Positions 25,686 through 35,960 of a stretch of 64,000 bases of DNA are shown here, in pieces (within the stretch, counting starts at the first letter, position 1; each line of letters opens with the position of its first letter). The DNA comes from an uncultured Collinsella sp. (GTDB lineage Bacteria > Actinomycetota > Coriobacteriia > Coriobacteriales > Coriobacteriaceae): assembly GCA_900758475.1 (NCBI GenBank), contig CAAERQ010000021.1, positions 1 through 64,000 on the forward strand, given 5' to 3'. The translations under genes and the position numbers were made by a program. Below the pieces are notes generated by a model. The model searched no databases. It had not been told where the DNA came from and saw only the letters and a program-made list of their open reading frames with translations.

Positions 25686-25724
25686 AACGGGTACGAGTCT
25701 GTGCGACCCGCACCCGTTCACTGG
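25686..25724 (-). terminator. Terminator downstream of trxA
   Basis: The hairpin arms AACGGGTACG and CGCACCCGTT have one mismatch. On the minus strand the hairpin is followed by TTTTCTT, so it terminates trxA. It also marks the right edge of the low-G+C block. The rest of 25652-25829 shows nothing recognisable. Confidence 0.6.
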
Positions 25725-25829
25725 GGGCTGTTTGTGACTACCATACTATCCGTGGTTGCACTCGGTGCATCCAGAAGTCCGGCGAGCGGTGCAAAAGCGC
25801 TCATAGACGGCGGGTAAGTAACAAGCGTA

Positions 25830-26150
25830 TTACAGATGCTTCTCCAGCAGCGCCTGCAGCCTCGCCTTGGGCAGAGCGCCAACCGAGCGGTCAATCTCCT
25901 CGCCGTTCTTAAACACAATCAGCGTGGGGATGCTCATGACGCCATACTTCATGGCCAGATCCTGGTTGTCGTCGACGTTGCATTTGGCAACGGCAAGCTT
26001 GCCCGCCAGCTCATCGGCAACCTCGTCAACGATGGGCGAGAGGGATCGACAGGGCCCGCACCACGGTGCCCAAAAATCGACCAGCACGGGCAGGCTGTCG
26101 TTAACGATGGAATCGAAGTTCTCGGGGGTAATCTGATTAATGTCAGCCAT
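25830..26150 (-). CDS. trxA: Thioredoxin
   Basis: A 106-residue thioredoxin for cytoplasmic disulfide reduction. The active site WAPWCGPC is at about residues 27-34, cis-Pro is in MSIPTLIVF, and the chain has the usual family length. GGAGGT lies four bases before the ATG at 26150; the frame extends 28 codons further upstream without support. It appears monocistronic and is the first ordinary chromosomal gene to the right of the accessory block. Confidence 0.96.
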   Translation of the reverse strand: MADINQITPENFDSIVNDSLPVLVDFWAPWCGPCRSLSPIVDEVADELAGKLAVAKCNVDDNQDLAMKYGVMSIPTLIVFKNGEEIDRSVGALPKARLQALLEKHL

Positions 26151-26286
26151 GGTGACCTCCATAATGCGACGCGGCTCGGCCGCGTAAAACTCAGTACGAC
26201 CGTGCTTATACCCAGCCGCCCGCAAAGCAACCACTCGCGGGCAGCTCTTTTATATAATGGTGGGCACGCAAACGATTGGAGAGCGC

Positions 26287-26862
26287 ATGTCCATGTCACA
26301 AAGCCAGAAAAAAGAAGCCATCGCCCAGGCGGCCGAGCAAGAGCTCGCATCGCTTGCGGGCCGTGGCGTGCGTATCGCGGGCAACGCGTGCTCGCCGATC
26401 GTGCTGGTCAAAGGCGATTTGGACGAGGCCGAGCGTTCGGGTGGCGAGCTTGCCGCCGGCCCGGATGGCGCGGCGTTGCGCAAGGCGCTTGGGGCCATCG
26501 GCTACGCGCCCGAGGATTTTTGCGTGCTGGCAAGCGTCGCCGGCGTGGGTGACGGAGCGGTCGCGGTGGGCGAGACTCTGCCGTGCGAGCTGTTCCGCGA
26601 GGCGCTCGAGGCTTTGGACCCCGAGGCAGTCCTGCTGCTGGACGATCGCGCGGCCGATACCATGCGCGAGACCTATGCCGACATGCTTGTGGCAATCGAC
26701 GACTTCGATACCGCTATGCTCAAGCCCGGCCTGGTCGCCCATGTGCAGGGCCGCCGCGTGCTCGCGCTCGACGGCTTTGAGGCGGCACTCACCGACAAGG
26801 CCGCCAAGCAGCGCATGTGGGCATACATCAAGCAGCTGACCCCGGCAGCCGCTCCGCTGTAG
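26287..26862 (+). CDS. Conserved hypothetical protein
   Basis: A 191-residue soluble, Ala- and Asp-rich protein with no membrane segment or obvious motif. Central segments (GAALRKALGAIGYAPEDFCVL and LDPEAVLLLDD) look like alternating helices and strands of an alpha/beta fold and distantly recall uracil-DNA-glycosylase-like folds, but catalytic residues cannot be identified. GGAG precedes the ATG at 26287; the frame also opens at 26257. It is divergent from trxA. Strong actinobacterial codon bias supports it as a real gene. Confidence 0.75.
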   Translation: MSMSQSQKKEAIAQAAEQELASLAGRGVRIAGNACSPIVLVKGDLDEAERSGGELAAGPDGAALRKALGAIGYAPEDFCVLASVAGVGDGAVAVGETLPCELFREALEALDPEAVLLLDDRAADTMRETYADMLVAIDDFDTAMLKPGLVAHVQGRRVLALDGFEAALTDKAAKQRMWAYIKQLTPAAAPL

Positions 26863-26922
26863 CGGACTGGCGCTGGTAAGGCGGCCCTGACGGGTCGAGC
26901 GCAGCGCCGGCTTGCCGCGCCC

Positions 26923-28200
26923 TTACATCACGGCGCGCAGCTCAAATCGGTCGCCGTTGATGCGGAACTGACAGTTGCCGTTCATGCGTTCGACGGCAAG
27001 CTTAATGCTCTTGGTTCCAAAGCCGTGTCCGGTGTGCCCGGCTACGGGCATGCCGTCGACCATGCGCGGCGGGCGTCCAAACGTGTTGGAGACCAAAAGG
27101 AGCAGTTGACCGTCCTCGCAACGCAGGTCCAGATCGACAAATCGCTTGCCCTGGGGAGCGGCGCTTGCGGCGACGATGGCGTTGTCCAGGGCGTTCGAGA
27201 GCACGCTAAACAGATCGACGTCGGCTACATGGACGCTCTCGGGCACGGCGGCACGCAAATCGGCGGCGATGCCGTTTCGGTTGATATCGGAGTTAAATGA
27301 CGAAAGCACGATATTGACCGTGTCGTTGGCGCAGTAGCGGCGCACGGCGGTGCGGTCGCTCGTCTCACAGAGCTCATCGATGCGCTCGAGCGCCTCGTCG
27401 ATGTGGCCCTCCTCGATCAAAGCCGCAAGGCCGCGCAGGAAGTGCCGCATGTCATGGCGGAGGACCGAAAGCTCGCGTCCAGATTGGCGCCAAGCCTCGA
27501 GCTCTTTGATGGCTGCGCTATCGCGGGTCGCGAGCATCCAGCGCTCGCGCTCGGCGGTTTCCTTTGCCTCGTATTCACGTAGATACACAGCAAGAAACAT
27601 AAGGTAGAACGCGCAAAGCGCAAACGCCAAAAACTCAACCGTCACCACGGAGCCCGAGTGGAAGAGCGTGGTGTAGACGTTGGTGGCGTAGTCAAAGATG
27701 TAGTAGACGAGCGGCAGGATGAGCAGAATTTCGAGCTCGGTGGGGGTTTTGACCGCCAGGCGCGGACCGATGTCGCTGGCCCAATGCAGCAGGATCGCAA
27801 AGACGACGGCCGTGGTGATAATGCGTGCCACGTAGTACGCGATTTGCGAGTCGGTGGCGGCGAGCGCGGCGATGCCCATCCAGTTGCTGAACTGGCAGCT
27901 CAGGTAGGCACTGGTAACGCCCAGCATAACGAGTAGCGGGCTCAGGCAATAGCGCGCGCACAGATAGATGACGAGCGGCAAATGCACGACGAGTGGATAT
28001 GCCTGGCGGGCGAAAAGCTCGCCGCCGACGGCATTGGCGAGGCTGAATGCGCATCCGGTTACGGCGCCGACCATCACCAGCTCAAGCGCATGACGCCGGT
28101 TGATCTCGATACCGCAGAGCGCCGCCGAGGCAAAAACGCCAAAAAGCAGGGTCGTTGCGTGGTGGATTGCCCAAAGTAACATCTCGACCGCAGGGAGCAT
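26923..28200 (-). CDS. GHKL-type sensor histidine kinase (AgrC/VirS-like)
   Basis: A 425-residue membrane sensor. The N-terminal half has about six hydrophobic segments (residues about 5-220). It is followed by a short coiled coil, the phospho-accepting H box (SVLRHDMRHFLRGLAALIEEG), the N box (LSNALDNAIVAA) and a G box (GHGFGTKSI). Such kinases usually sense peptides or other small molecules and pair with LytTR regulators. The ATG at 28200 overlaps the response regulator stop (TGATG), so the two are coupled. The longer frame to 28359 only re-reads the regulator gene. Confidence 0.92.
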   Translation of the reverse strand: MLPAVEMLLWAIHHATTLLFGVFASAALCGIEINRRHALELVMVGAVTGCAFSLANAVGGELFARQAYPLVVHLPLVIYLCARYCLSPLLVMLGVTSAYLSCQFSNWMGIAALAATDSQIAYYVARIITTAVVFAILLHWASDIGPRLAVKTPTELEILLILPLVYYIFDYATNVYTTLFHSGSVVTVEFLAFALCAFYLMFLAVYLREYEAKETAERERWMLATRDSAAIKELEAWRQSGRELSVLRHDMRHFLRGLAALIEEGHIDEALERIDELCETSDRTAVRRYCANDTVNIVLSSFNSDINRNGIAADLRAAVPESVHVADVDLFSVLSNALDNAIVAASAAPQGKRFVDLDLRCEDGQLLLLVSNTFGRPPRMVDGMPVAGHTGHGFGTKSIKLAVERMNGNCQFRINGDRFELRAVM

Positions 28201-28922
28201 CAGCGCCTCCCGCCCTCGAACCGTGCCGCAAAGTAGGCATCCTGGAAACCCTGCTTGCAGCTGCGCGCCAGCGGGATGCAAGCGCCCGAGCGCATGACGA
28301 TATCCGTGCGGTTGAAGTGGTCGATATTGCGCAGGTTGACCTGGTAGCTGCGGTGGCATTTGAAGAAGCTCGCGTTTTTGGCTAGCTGGTCCTCGATGTT
28401 GCGGAACGGCTCGAGCGCCTCGATATCGCGCCCGTCACGCAGGTGGAATACCACGTGCTTGTTGCGGGCCTCGGCGTATTCGATATCGGACAGGCGCAGG
28501 GCATGGTAGCCAAAGGACGTTTTGGTCACGAGCTCATCGGTCGCGGCGGGTCGCATGCTCGAAAGCTCGTCGAGCAGTTGCGCCAGGCGTTCGTACGCTA
28601 CGGGCTTGAGCAGGTAGTCGAAGGCGCGGACCTCGTAGGACTCCAGCGCGAACTCGGGCGATGAGGTGAGGAACACCAGTCGCACGGCGGTGTCGGATTG
28701 GCGCAGCTCCCGCGCGGTGTCCATGCCGTTGACGAGCGGCATGATCATGTCGAGCAGAATGATGTCGGCACGCGATGCAGCATGGCGGGCCAGCAAGTCC
28801 TCGCCGCGCGTGACAAGCGCAACGTCGACTGCCGTACCCGTCTCGGTCGACCAGCGGTCGATCATCCGGTGCAGTCTATCTAGAAAAGCGACGTCGTCGT
28901 CGCAGGCGATAATCTTGAGCAT
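28200..28922 (-). CDS. LytTR-family response regulator
   Basis: A 240-residue regulator. The receiver domain (residues about 1-120) has the acidic pair CDDD, the phospho-acceptor Asp in ILLDMIMP (about residue 55), Thr/Ser in FLTSSPE and Lys in YLLKPV. The C-terminal LytTR DNA-binding domain follows (ALRLSDIEYAEARNKHVVFH, FFKCHRSYQVNLRNIDHF). It starts at the ATG at 28922 after a G-rich site. With the downstream kinase it makes an Agr/Vir-like two-component system. No signal-peptide gene was found nearby. Confidence 0.93.
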   Translation of the reverse strand: MLKIIACDDDVAFLDRLHRMIDRWSTETGTAVDVALVTRGEDLLARHAASRADIILLDMIMPLVNGMDTARELRQSDTAVRLVFLTSSPEFALESYEVRAFDYLLKPVAYERLAQLLDELSSMRPAATDELVTKTSFGYHALRLSDIEYAEARNKHVVFHLRDGRDIEALEPFRNIEDQLAKNASFFKCHRSYQVNLRNIDHFNRTDIVMRSGACIPLARSCKQGFQDAYFAARFEGGRR

Positions 28923-29129
28923 TCGGGCCCCCCTAGTAGTTCGATTTTGCCACATTGGGTGCGCGCCGCCCGCGGAGGAACACCCCGTTTGCGCCCCACG
29001 GTGCGCAACTCGCGCCGAGCGGTATTGCGGTGGCGAAAGATGCCTCCTGCGCTATCGAAGGCTCGACTATCCTCAGCTTGCCAGTTCGAAAATGGACCCG
29101 CCCCAAGATTGAATCTTTATTCCAACTTT

Positions 29130-29173
29130 ACACCTGGCTTTACAGCTGTCTTGTCAGCTGTAAAGCCAGGTGT
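29130..29173. promoter_or_regulatory. Perfect palindrome at the nad promoter, candidate NiaR operator
   Basis: ACACCTGGCTTTACAGCTG at 29130-29148 and its exact reverse complement at 29155-29173 flank six bases (TCTTGT): a 44-bp perfect palindrome. It covers the -35 region of the predicted nadA promoter. The operon encodes NiaR, the niacin-responsive repressor of NAD synthesis, so this is its likely operator. An RNA hairpin in a leader is the alternative. Confidence 0.75.
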
Positions 29174-29179
29174 CATACT
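29151..29179 (+). promoter_or_regulatory. Promoter of nadA-nadB-nadC-niaR
   Basis: A -35 TTGTCA at 29151-29156 and a -10 CATACT at 29174-29179 are 17 bases apart. The -35 lies at the centre of the 44-bp palindrome, so repressor binding there would block RNA polymerase. Confidence 0.55.
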
Positions 29180-29214
29180 AAAGCCCCAAGATTCGCCAAA
29201 AGAGAGGGGCCTTG

Positions 29215-30240
29215 ATGGCACAGAGCGCGAACATGGATGCATCGGAGCTTGCACGCGATATCGCGGCCGGCCTGGCATCGGCAACGACGGCAACGGAGCG
29301 CGCGGCGCTGGTACCCGCAGAGCTCGTCGAGGCCATTCATCAGCTAAAAACCCAACGTGACGCAGTGATCCTGGCGCACTATTATGTGGCGCCCGAGGTC
29401 CAAGCCGTTGCCGATTACGTCGGCGACAGCTTCTACCTGGCAAAGCTCGCCAAGAGTCTGCCGCAGCAGACTATCGTGCTGTGCGGCGTGGAGTTTATGG
29501 GCGAGAGCGCCAAGCTGCTCAATCCCACCAAGACCGTGCTGCTGCCCGAGCCGGGCGCGGACTGTCCCATGGCGCACATGGTCAAGCGCGAGACGGTCGA
29601 CGCGGCGCGCGCCGAGTATGGCGACGACCTGGCCGTGGTGTGCTACGTTAACTCGACGGTCGAGATCAAGAGCTGGAGTGATGTGTGCGTTACCAGCTCT
29701 AACGCCGTCAAGATCGTCTCCGAGCTGCCGCAGCAGCACATCTTGTTCATTCCCGACCAGAACCTGGGCCGCTTTGTGGCCGAGCGGGTGCCCCAAAAGC
29801 ACGTCATCCTCAACAACGGCTACTGCCCGCGTCATCACATCATCACCGTCGAGCAGATCGTTGACGCGCAGGAGGCACATCCCGATGCGCTCGTACTGGC
29901 GCACCCCGAGTGCAAGGCCGACGTCCTGGCCGAGACCGACTACATCGGCTCCACTGCCGGCATCATCAAGTATGCCGAGGAGTCGGACGCCAGCGAGTTC
30001 ATCATCGTGACGGTCCGCGGCGTGCTCTACGAGCTCGAGCGCCGCTGCCAGGGCACCGGCAAGAAGTTCTACTTCCCTGCGGTGCAGCCCACCTGCGTCA
30101 ACATGGATCTCATCACGCTCGAAAAGCTCGTGCACTGCCTGGAGACGGGCGAGGGCGAGGTGCAGATTGGCGTGTCGGACGAGGCAGCCGATCAGGCCAA
30201 GCTCACGCTCGACCGCATGCTCGAGTACGCGGCGCGCTAG
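29215..30240 (+). CDS. nadA: Quinolinate synthase NadA
   Basis: A 341-residue [4Fe-4S] enzyme that condenses iminoaspartate with dihydroxyacetone phosphate to quinolinate in de novo NAD synthesis. Signatures include VILAHYYVAPEVQAVADYVG, LCGVEFMGESAKLLNP, PGADCPMA and the Cys-containing segments HPECKADV and FPAVQPTCVNMD that hold the cluster. GAGGGG lies five bases before the ATG at 29215. It is first in the operon with nadB and nadC. Confidence 0.96.
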   Translation: MAQSANMDASELARDIAAGLASATTATERAALVPAELVEAIHQLKTQRDAVILAHYYVAPEVQAVADYVGDSFYLAKLAKSLPQQTIVLCGVEFMGESAKLLNPTKTVLLPEPGADCPMAHMVKRETVDAARAEYGDDLAVVCYVNSTVEIKSWSDVCVTSSNAVKIVSELPQQHILFIPDQNLGRFVAERVPQKHVILNNGYCPRHHIITVEQIVDAQEAHPDALVLAHPECKADVLAETDYIGSTAGIIKYAEESDASEFIIVTVRGVLYELERRCQGTGKKFYFPAVQPTCVNMDLITLEKLVHCLETGEGEVQIGVSDEAADQAKLTLDRMLEYAAR

Positions 30241-30242
30241 AA

Positions 30243-30279
30243 CGATGTGACATGAGGGGCGGTCCCTTATGCCACATTA
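30243..30279. repeat. Stem-loop between nadA and nadB
   Basis: An imperfect inverted repeat (TGTGACATGAGGG with CCCTTATGCCACA) fills most of the 56-base gap between nadA and nadB. It has no T run, so it is less likely a terminator than an mRNA-stability or processing element. Confidence 0.55.
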
Positions 30280-30296
30280 CAATGGAGAGGATTCCT

Positions 30297-31673
30297 GTGG
30301 AAACCAAACAATACCCCGATATGGAGTGTGACGTCGTCATTGCCGGTTGCGGCGTGGCGGGCCTGTATGCGGCTCTCAATCTGCCGACGAGCACGCGCGT
30401 AATCATGCTCTCCAAGGGTGCCATCGACGAGTGCGATTCGATGCTCGCGCAGGGCGGCATCTGCGTACTGCCCGAGGGCTCTGACTACGATGCCTTCTTT
30501 GAGGACACCATGCATGCCGGCCACTACGAGAACCGCCGCGAGAGCGTTGACATCATGATTCGCTCGAGCCGCTCGGTCATCAACGACCTGCTGGCCATGG
30601 GCGTGGATTTTGAGCGCAAGGCCGACGGCAGCCTCGACTTTACCCGCGAGGGCGCGCACAGCCGCCCGCGCATTGCCTTCCATGCCGATATTACGGGCAA
30701 GGAGATTACGACCAAGCTGCTCCAGGCTGTCCGTAAGCTGGACAACGTGCAGATTCTCGAACACGTTGCCATGACCGACATCCTGACCGCCGAGCGCGAT
30801 GGCGCCACGGTGTGTACCGGCGTCGTCGCCGTCGCCGTGGACGAGAACGATTCAGCTCGCCCCGCCGACGAGCTGGCAAATGCCGCTGAGGACGTGCATG
30901 CCGGTAAGCCGTTTAAGATCCATGCCCGCCATACGCTGTGGGCAACGGGCGGTATCGGTGGCGTGTACGACCACTCGACTAACTACCCGCAGCTCACCGG
31001 TGACGCTTGCTACATTGCTCAGGAGCACGGCATCACGATGGAGCACCTGGACTACGTGCAGATCCACCCCACGGGCCTGTTCTCGCCGCAGCCGGGTCGC
31101 ACGTTCCTGATTAGCGAGAGCTGCCGCGGCGAGGGCGCGATTTTGCTCAATGCCGCCGGCGAGCGTTTTACCGACGAGTTGCAGCCGCGCGACGTTGTCG
31201 CCGCCGCCATCCGCGAGCAGATGAAGCAGGACGGCACCGAGCACGAGTGGCTGAGCTTTGCCCCCGTCGAGCGCGATGTGGTGACCGGGCACTTTACCAA
31301 TATCCGCGCGCGCTGCCTGGAGGACGGCCGCGATATTTTGGACGAGCCCATTCCCGTTACGCCCACGCAGCACTACTTTATGGGCGGCGTGTGGGTCGAC
31401 AAGGACGGTCGCACCTCGATGCCCGAGCTCTACGCCGCGGGCGAGACGGCCTGCAACGGCGTTCACGGCAAGAACCGCCTAGCTTCTAACAGCCTGCTCG
31501 AGGCGCTGGTCTGGGGTCGTCGCGCCGCGTGGTATATGCGTATCGGCGAGTCGCTGGCCGTGGAGCAGGCCGGTGAGCCCGCGCTTGACGGGCGTCACCG
31601 CGCCCTGAGCGCCGACCCCCTTGCAATCGATGATTTGGCCCGTGCCGCCGGCACGCAGGCCGTGGAGGAGTAG
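30297..31673 (+). CDS. nadB: L-aspartate oxidase NadB, short form
   Basis: A 458-residue FAD enzyme converting aspartate to iminoaspartate for NadA. The FAD-binding start is VVIAGCGVAGLYAALNL, then MLAQGGICV, EGAHSRPRI, GGVWVDKDGRTSMPELYAAG and NRLASNSLLEALVWG. It is about 80 residues shorter than E. coli NadB because the C-terminal helical domain is nearly absent. GTG at 30297 is preferred: GGAGAGG lies six bases upstream, while the in-frame ATG at 30282 has no site. Confidence 0.93.
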   Translation: METKQYPDMECDVVIAGCGVAGLYAALNLPTSTRVIMLSKGAIDECDSMLAQGGICVLPEGSDYDAFFEDTMHAGHYENRRESVDIMIRSSRSVINDLLAMGVDFERKADGSLDFTREGAHSRPRIAFHADITGKEITTKLLQAVRKLDNVQILEHVAMTDILTAERDGATVCTGVVAVAVDENDSARPADELANAAEDVHAGKPFKIHARHTLWATGGIGGVYDHSTNYPQLTGDACYIAQEHGITMEHLDYVQIHPTGLFSPQPGRTFLISESCRGEGAILLNAAGERFTDELQPRDVVAAAIREQMKQDGTEHEWLSFAPVERDVVTGHFTNIRARCLEDGRDILDEPIPVTPTQHYFMGGVWVDKDGRTSMPELYAAGETACNGVHGKNRLASNSLLEALVWGRRAAWYMRIGESLAVEQAGEPALDGRHRALSADPLAIDDLARAAGTQAVEE

Positions 31674-31676
31674 ACC

Positions 31677-32537
31677 ATGAATCCCATTACCATGAAGCTC
31701 GTCGTCGATGATCTGATTCTGCAGGCTCTGCGCGAGGACATCACGTTTGAGGACGTGAGCACGGCGAGCGTGTGCCCCACGGCGCGCCCCGCCACGGTGG
31801 AGCTTATCGCCAAGGCCGATGGCATCATCGCGGGCTTGGATGTGTTCGCCCGCACCTTTGAGCTGCTGGATTCGCAGAGCTCGGTGCTGTTTGATGTCGC
31901 CGACGGTGACGAGGTGCACGCCGGCGACCACGTGGGTCAGGTGCGCGGCGATGCGCGCGTGCTGCTTTCGGGCGAGCGTGTGGCGCTCAACTACCTGCAG
32001 CGTATGAGCGGTATCGCTACCTATACGCACCAGATGGCCGCGGCGCTCGAGGGCACCAAGACCGTGCTCGTCGACACGCGCAAGACCACGCCGGGCATGC
32101 GCGTCTTCGAGAAGGCCGCAGTCGAGATCGGCGGCGGCAGCAACCACCGCTATAACCTGTCGACGGCTGTCATGCTCAAGGACAACCACATCGACGCCGC
32201 CGGTGGCGTGGCACGCGCGATTGAGATGGCGCGCGCCCATGCGTCGTTTACCACGACGGTCGAGATTGAGTGCGAGAGCCTGGATATGGTGCGCGAGGCC
32301 GTGGAGGCCGGTGCCGATATCATCATGCTCGACAACATGACCCACGATGACATGGCTGCCGCCATCGAGCTTATCGCCGGTCGCGCCAAGACCGAGTGCT
32401 CGGGCAACGTGGACGCCAACAATATCCGCGCGCTCGCCGACCTGGGCGTTGACTTTATTAGCTCGGGGGCGCTGACGCACTCTGCGCCGATTCTCGACCT
32501 CTCGCTTAAGCACCTGCGTCTGTTGGACGGTAAATAA
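31677..32537 (+). CDS. nadC: Nicotinate-nucleotide pyrophosphorylase NadC
   Basis: A 286-residue quinolinate phosphoribosyltransferase forming nicotinate mononucleotide. Family motifs are LREDITFEDVST, LNYLQRMSGIATYT, VDTRKTTPGMR, KAAVEIGGGSNHRYNLS, MLKDNHI and VEIECESLD. It starts three bases after the nadB stop, and its TAA overlaps the niaR ATG (TAATG). Confidence 0.97.
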   Translation: MNPITMKLVVDDLILQALREDITFEDVSTASVCPTARPATVELIAKADGIIAGLDVFARTFELLDSQSSVLFDVADGDEVHAGDHVGQVRGDARVLLSGERVALNYLQRMSGIATYTHQMAAALEGTKTVLVDTRKTTPGMRVFEKAAVEIGGGSNHRYNLSTAVMLKDNHIDAAGGVARAIEMARAHASFTTTVEIECESLDMVREAVEAGADIIMLDNMTHDDMAAAIELIAGRAKTECSGNVDANNIRALADLGVDFISSGALTHSAPILDLSLKHLRLLDGK

Positions 32538-33082
32538 TGGACGCCCGCGAGCGTCGCCGTGCCATCATGGGCGTGCTCGAGAGCGCCAAAGATCCTGTCT
32601 CGGGCAGTGCGCTTGCCCGCGAGGTGGGCGTGAGCCGTCAGGTCGTGGTGCAGGACATCGCCCTGCTGCGCGCCGACGGGCACGATATCGTCGCCACCAA
32701 TCGCGGCTACGTGCTACAGGAGGCGGCGAGCAGCCCGGCTGTGCCCACGCGTCTGGTCAAGGTTCGCCACGGCGTGGAGCAGGCAGGCGATGAGCTCACG
32801 AGCATCGTTGACGCGGGCGGCGCCGTGCTCAACGTGATTGTCAATCATCGCGTGTACGGTAAAATCACGGCCGACCTGGACATCCGCAATCGTCGCGATG
32901 TTGAGCGCTACCTGCACGATATCGAGAGCGGCAAGAGCTTTCCGCTGCTAACGGTAACCAGCGGTTATCACTTCCACCGTATTGCGGCAGACGACGAGCA
33001 AACCCTCGACGAGATCGAGACCATGCTCAAGGAGAAGGGCTACCTTGCTGATTTAATGCCCTACGAGGATGATTTGTCCTAG
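32537..33082 (+). CDS. niaR: NiaR-type transcriptional repressor (3H domain)
   Basis: A 181-residue regulator. An N-terminal winged helix (residues about 5-60: GSALAREVGVSRQVVVQDIALL) is followed by a 3H domain named for three conserved His residues, visible in VRHGVEQ, VNHRVYG and GYHFHRI. NiaR proteins bind nicotinate and repress NAD synthesis and uptake genes. It is cotranscribed with the operon it probably controls, and a 44-bp palindrome lies at the operon promoter. Confidence 0.93.
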   Translation: MDARERRRAIMGVLESAKDPVSGSALAREVGVSRQVVVQDIALLRADGHDIVATNRGYVLQEAASSPAVPTRLVKVRHGVEQAGDELTSIVDAGGAVLNVIVNHRVYGKITADLDIRNRRDVERYLHDIESGKSFPLLTVTSGYHFHRIAADDEQTLDEIETMLKEKGYLADLMPYEDDLS

Positions 33083-33099
33083 TCGACGTTGCATCTATA

Positions 33100-33167
33100 A
33101 GTTGCGGTGAAATAGTTCCTAAAATCGGCATCCAAGCCATAAAACAGGAACTATTCCACCGCAACTG
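33100..33167. repeat. Palindromic element, family T copy 1
   Basis: Arms AGTTGCGGTGAAATAGTTCC and its near-perfect reverse complement surround about 26 bases. It shares its outer 15 bases with the element at 46446-46512, but inner arm bases differ in a compensatory way. A TCCAAATTAGCTGCCC tract follows, as it does in related form after the second copy. Confidence 0.85.
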
Positions 33168-33206
33168 CCAAGGGTCCCGCTCCAAATTAGCTGCCCACAC
33201 ATGCAA

Positions 33207-33244
33207 AAGGAGGCCTCCGCGGCGATGCGGAGGCCTCCTTTTTT
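33207..33244. terminator. Bidirectional terminator between niaR and the ferredoxin gene
   Basis: A perfect 14-bp stem (AAGGAGGCCTCCGC with GCGGAGGCCTCCTT) has a T run on the plus strand and a shorter T run on the minus strand. It serves the convergent niaR and ferredoxin genes. Confidence 0.9.
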
Positions 33245-33283
33245 GTGCACGGTGTACTTGTGAGTGTGCAAGTGGGGGAGTTG

Positions 33284-33469
33284 TTACTCCTCGACGATCT
33301 CGGTGATCGCGCCGGCGGGGCAAGCGTCCTGGCAAGCGCCACAGGCGACGCAGGAATCCTCGTCAGCGACGGTGGCGACGTCCTGGAGCTCCAGAACGCC
33401 AGCGGGGCAGGAGTCGACGCAAACGCCACAAGCGATGCACTCGTCGGCATCAATTACGGGATGAGCCAT
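33284..33469 (-). CDS. 2[4Fe-4S] ferredoxin
   Basis: A 61-residue bacterial ferredoxin with two cluster motifs, CIACGVCVDSCP (about residues 12-23) and CVACGACQDACP (about 39-50). It is an electron carrier for anaerobic metabolism. GAGGAAA precedes the ATG at 33469; the extension to 33535 has no support. The gene is monocistronic and has a strong terminator. Confidence 0.96.
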   Translation of the reverse strand: MAHPVIDADECIACGVCVDSCPAGVLELQDVATVADEDSCVACGACQDACPAGAITEIVEE

Positions 33470-33679
33470 GGTAGTTTCCTCTCTGTTGACCGACGCTACA
33501 GGCGATGCGCGTCGGTTTGATTCGGGCAAAAACATACCACGGGAGCGACCGTTTGCAATACCCTCTGACCGGCATCTTCATACCGTTCGCCGAGTATGCC
33601 GCGGCTTACTAAAAAACATGCAGGTGAGGCCGTTGAGCCGCGCAAATGTTAGCTATAGGTGACTTGAAATATAGGGCGA

Positions 33680-33806
33680 TTGAGCGTGCTTGCGGAAAGG
33701 GCATCCCGTTATTTGGCCGAAAACCGGGTCGCAGTTTCCGGTTGGGCCCGCTAGAGGAAACTGCGACCCGGAATCCACGCTCAAACCGGGATGAACTTTC
33801 CGCAAG
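33680..33806. repeat. Composite element with four interlocking inverted repeats
   Basis: Four perfect arm pairs occur: TTGAGCGTG (33680-33688 with 33776-33784); CTTGCGGAAAG (33689-33699 with 33796-33806); CATCCCG (33702-33708 with 33787-33793); and CCGGGTCGCAGTTTCC (33724-33739 with 33756-33771). The first pair crosses the second and third, so not all can form in one simple nested fold. A pseudoknot or two alternative folds is implied. Confidence 0.8.
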
Positions 33807-33929
33807 ACGGCCCCCAGGCACCCCCGGACGCAAACCTCAGTCAACTCTACATAGATCTCAATAGATCTGTCGAGAACTCAATCAGCGCATCTACCTGCGC
33901 ATTTGAGAACCTAAACTCTCAGAGATAAG

Positions 33930-33956
33930 AAATCTTATATGAATTGACTTAGATTT
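33930..33956. promoter_or_regulatory. Candidate heat-shock operator upstream of dnaK
   Basis: AAATCTTATAT, five variable bases, then GACTTAGATTT. The same 22 fixed bases at the same spacing occur upstream of clpB at 43358-43384 and nowhere else that I saw. The ends AAATCT and AGATTT are an inverted repeat. HspR is encoded in the operon, so this is the best candidate for its operator, though it differs from the classical HAIR sequence of other Actinobacteria. Confidence 0.7.
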
Positions 33957-34065
33957 TGTATATTCCGGCCCATAAGGGGATACACTACATCCTGAAAGAC
34001 AAGCCGAAGCGCCGCGCGACAGATCGTCGAGGCGGCGCGAACGCAAAAGAGAGAGGGAATTTCTA

Positions 34066-35958
<1,893 letters not shown>

Positions 35959-35960
35959 TC

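Larger units (their letters stand above)
33470..34065. other. Long intergenic region upstream of dnaK
   Basis: No gene is supported in these 596 bases. They hold a multi-arm inverted-repeat element at 33680-33806 and the palindromic motif at 33930-33956 shared with clpB. The segment from about 33835 to 33990 is A+T-rich and carries the dnaK promoter, although no consensus -10/-35 pair stands out. Confidence 0.6.

Noticed and set aside
29130..29173. NAD riboswitch upstream of nadA
   Set aside because: The structure is a simple perfect palindrome overlapping the promoter, without the conserved loops of known NAD-sensing RNAs. A protein operator explains it better.
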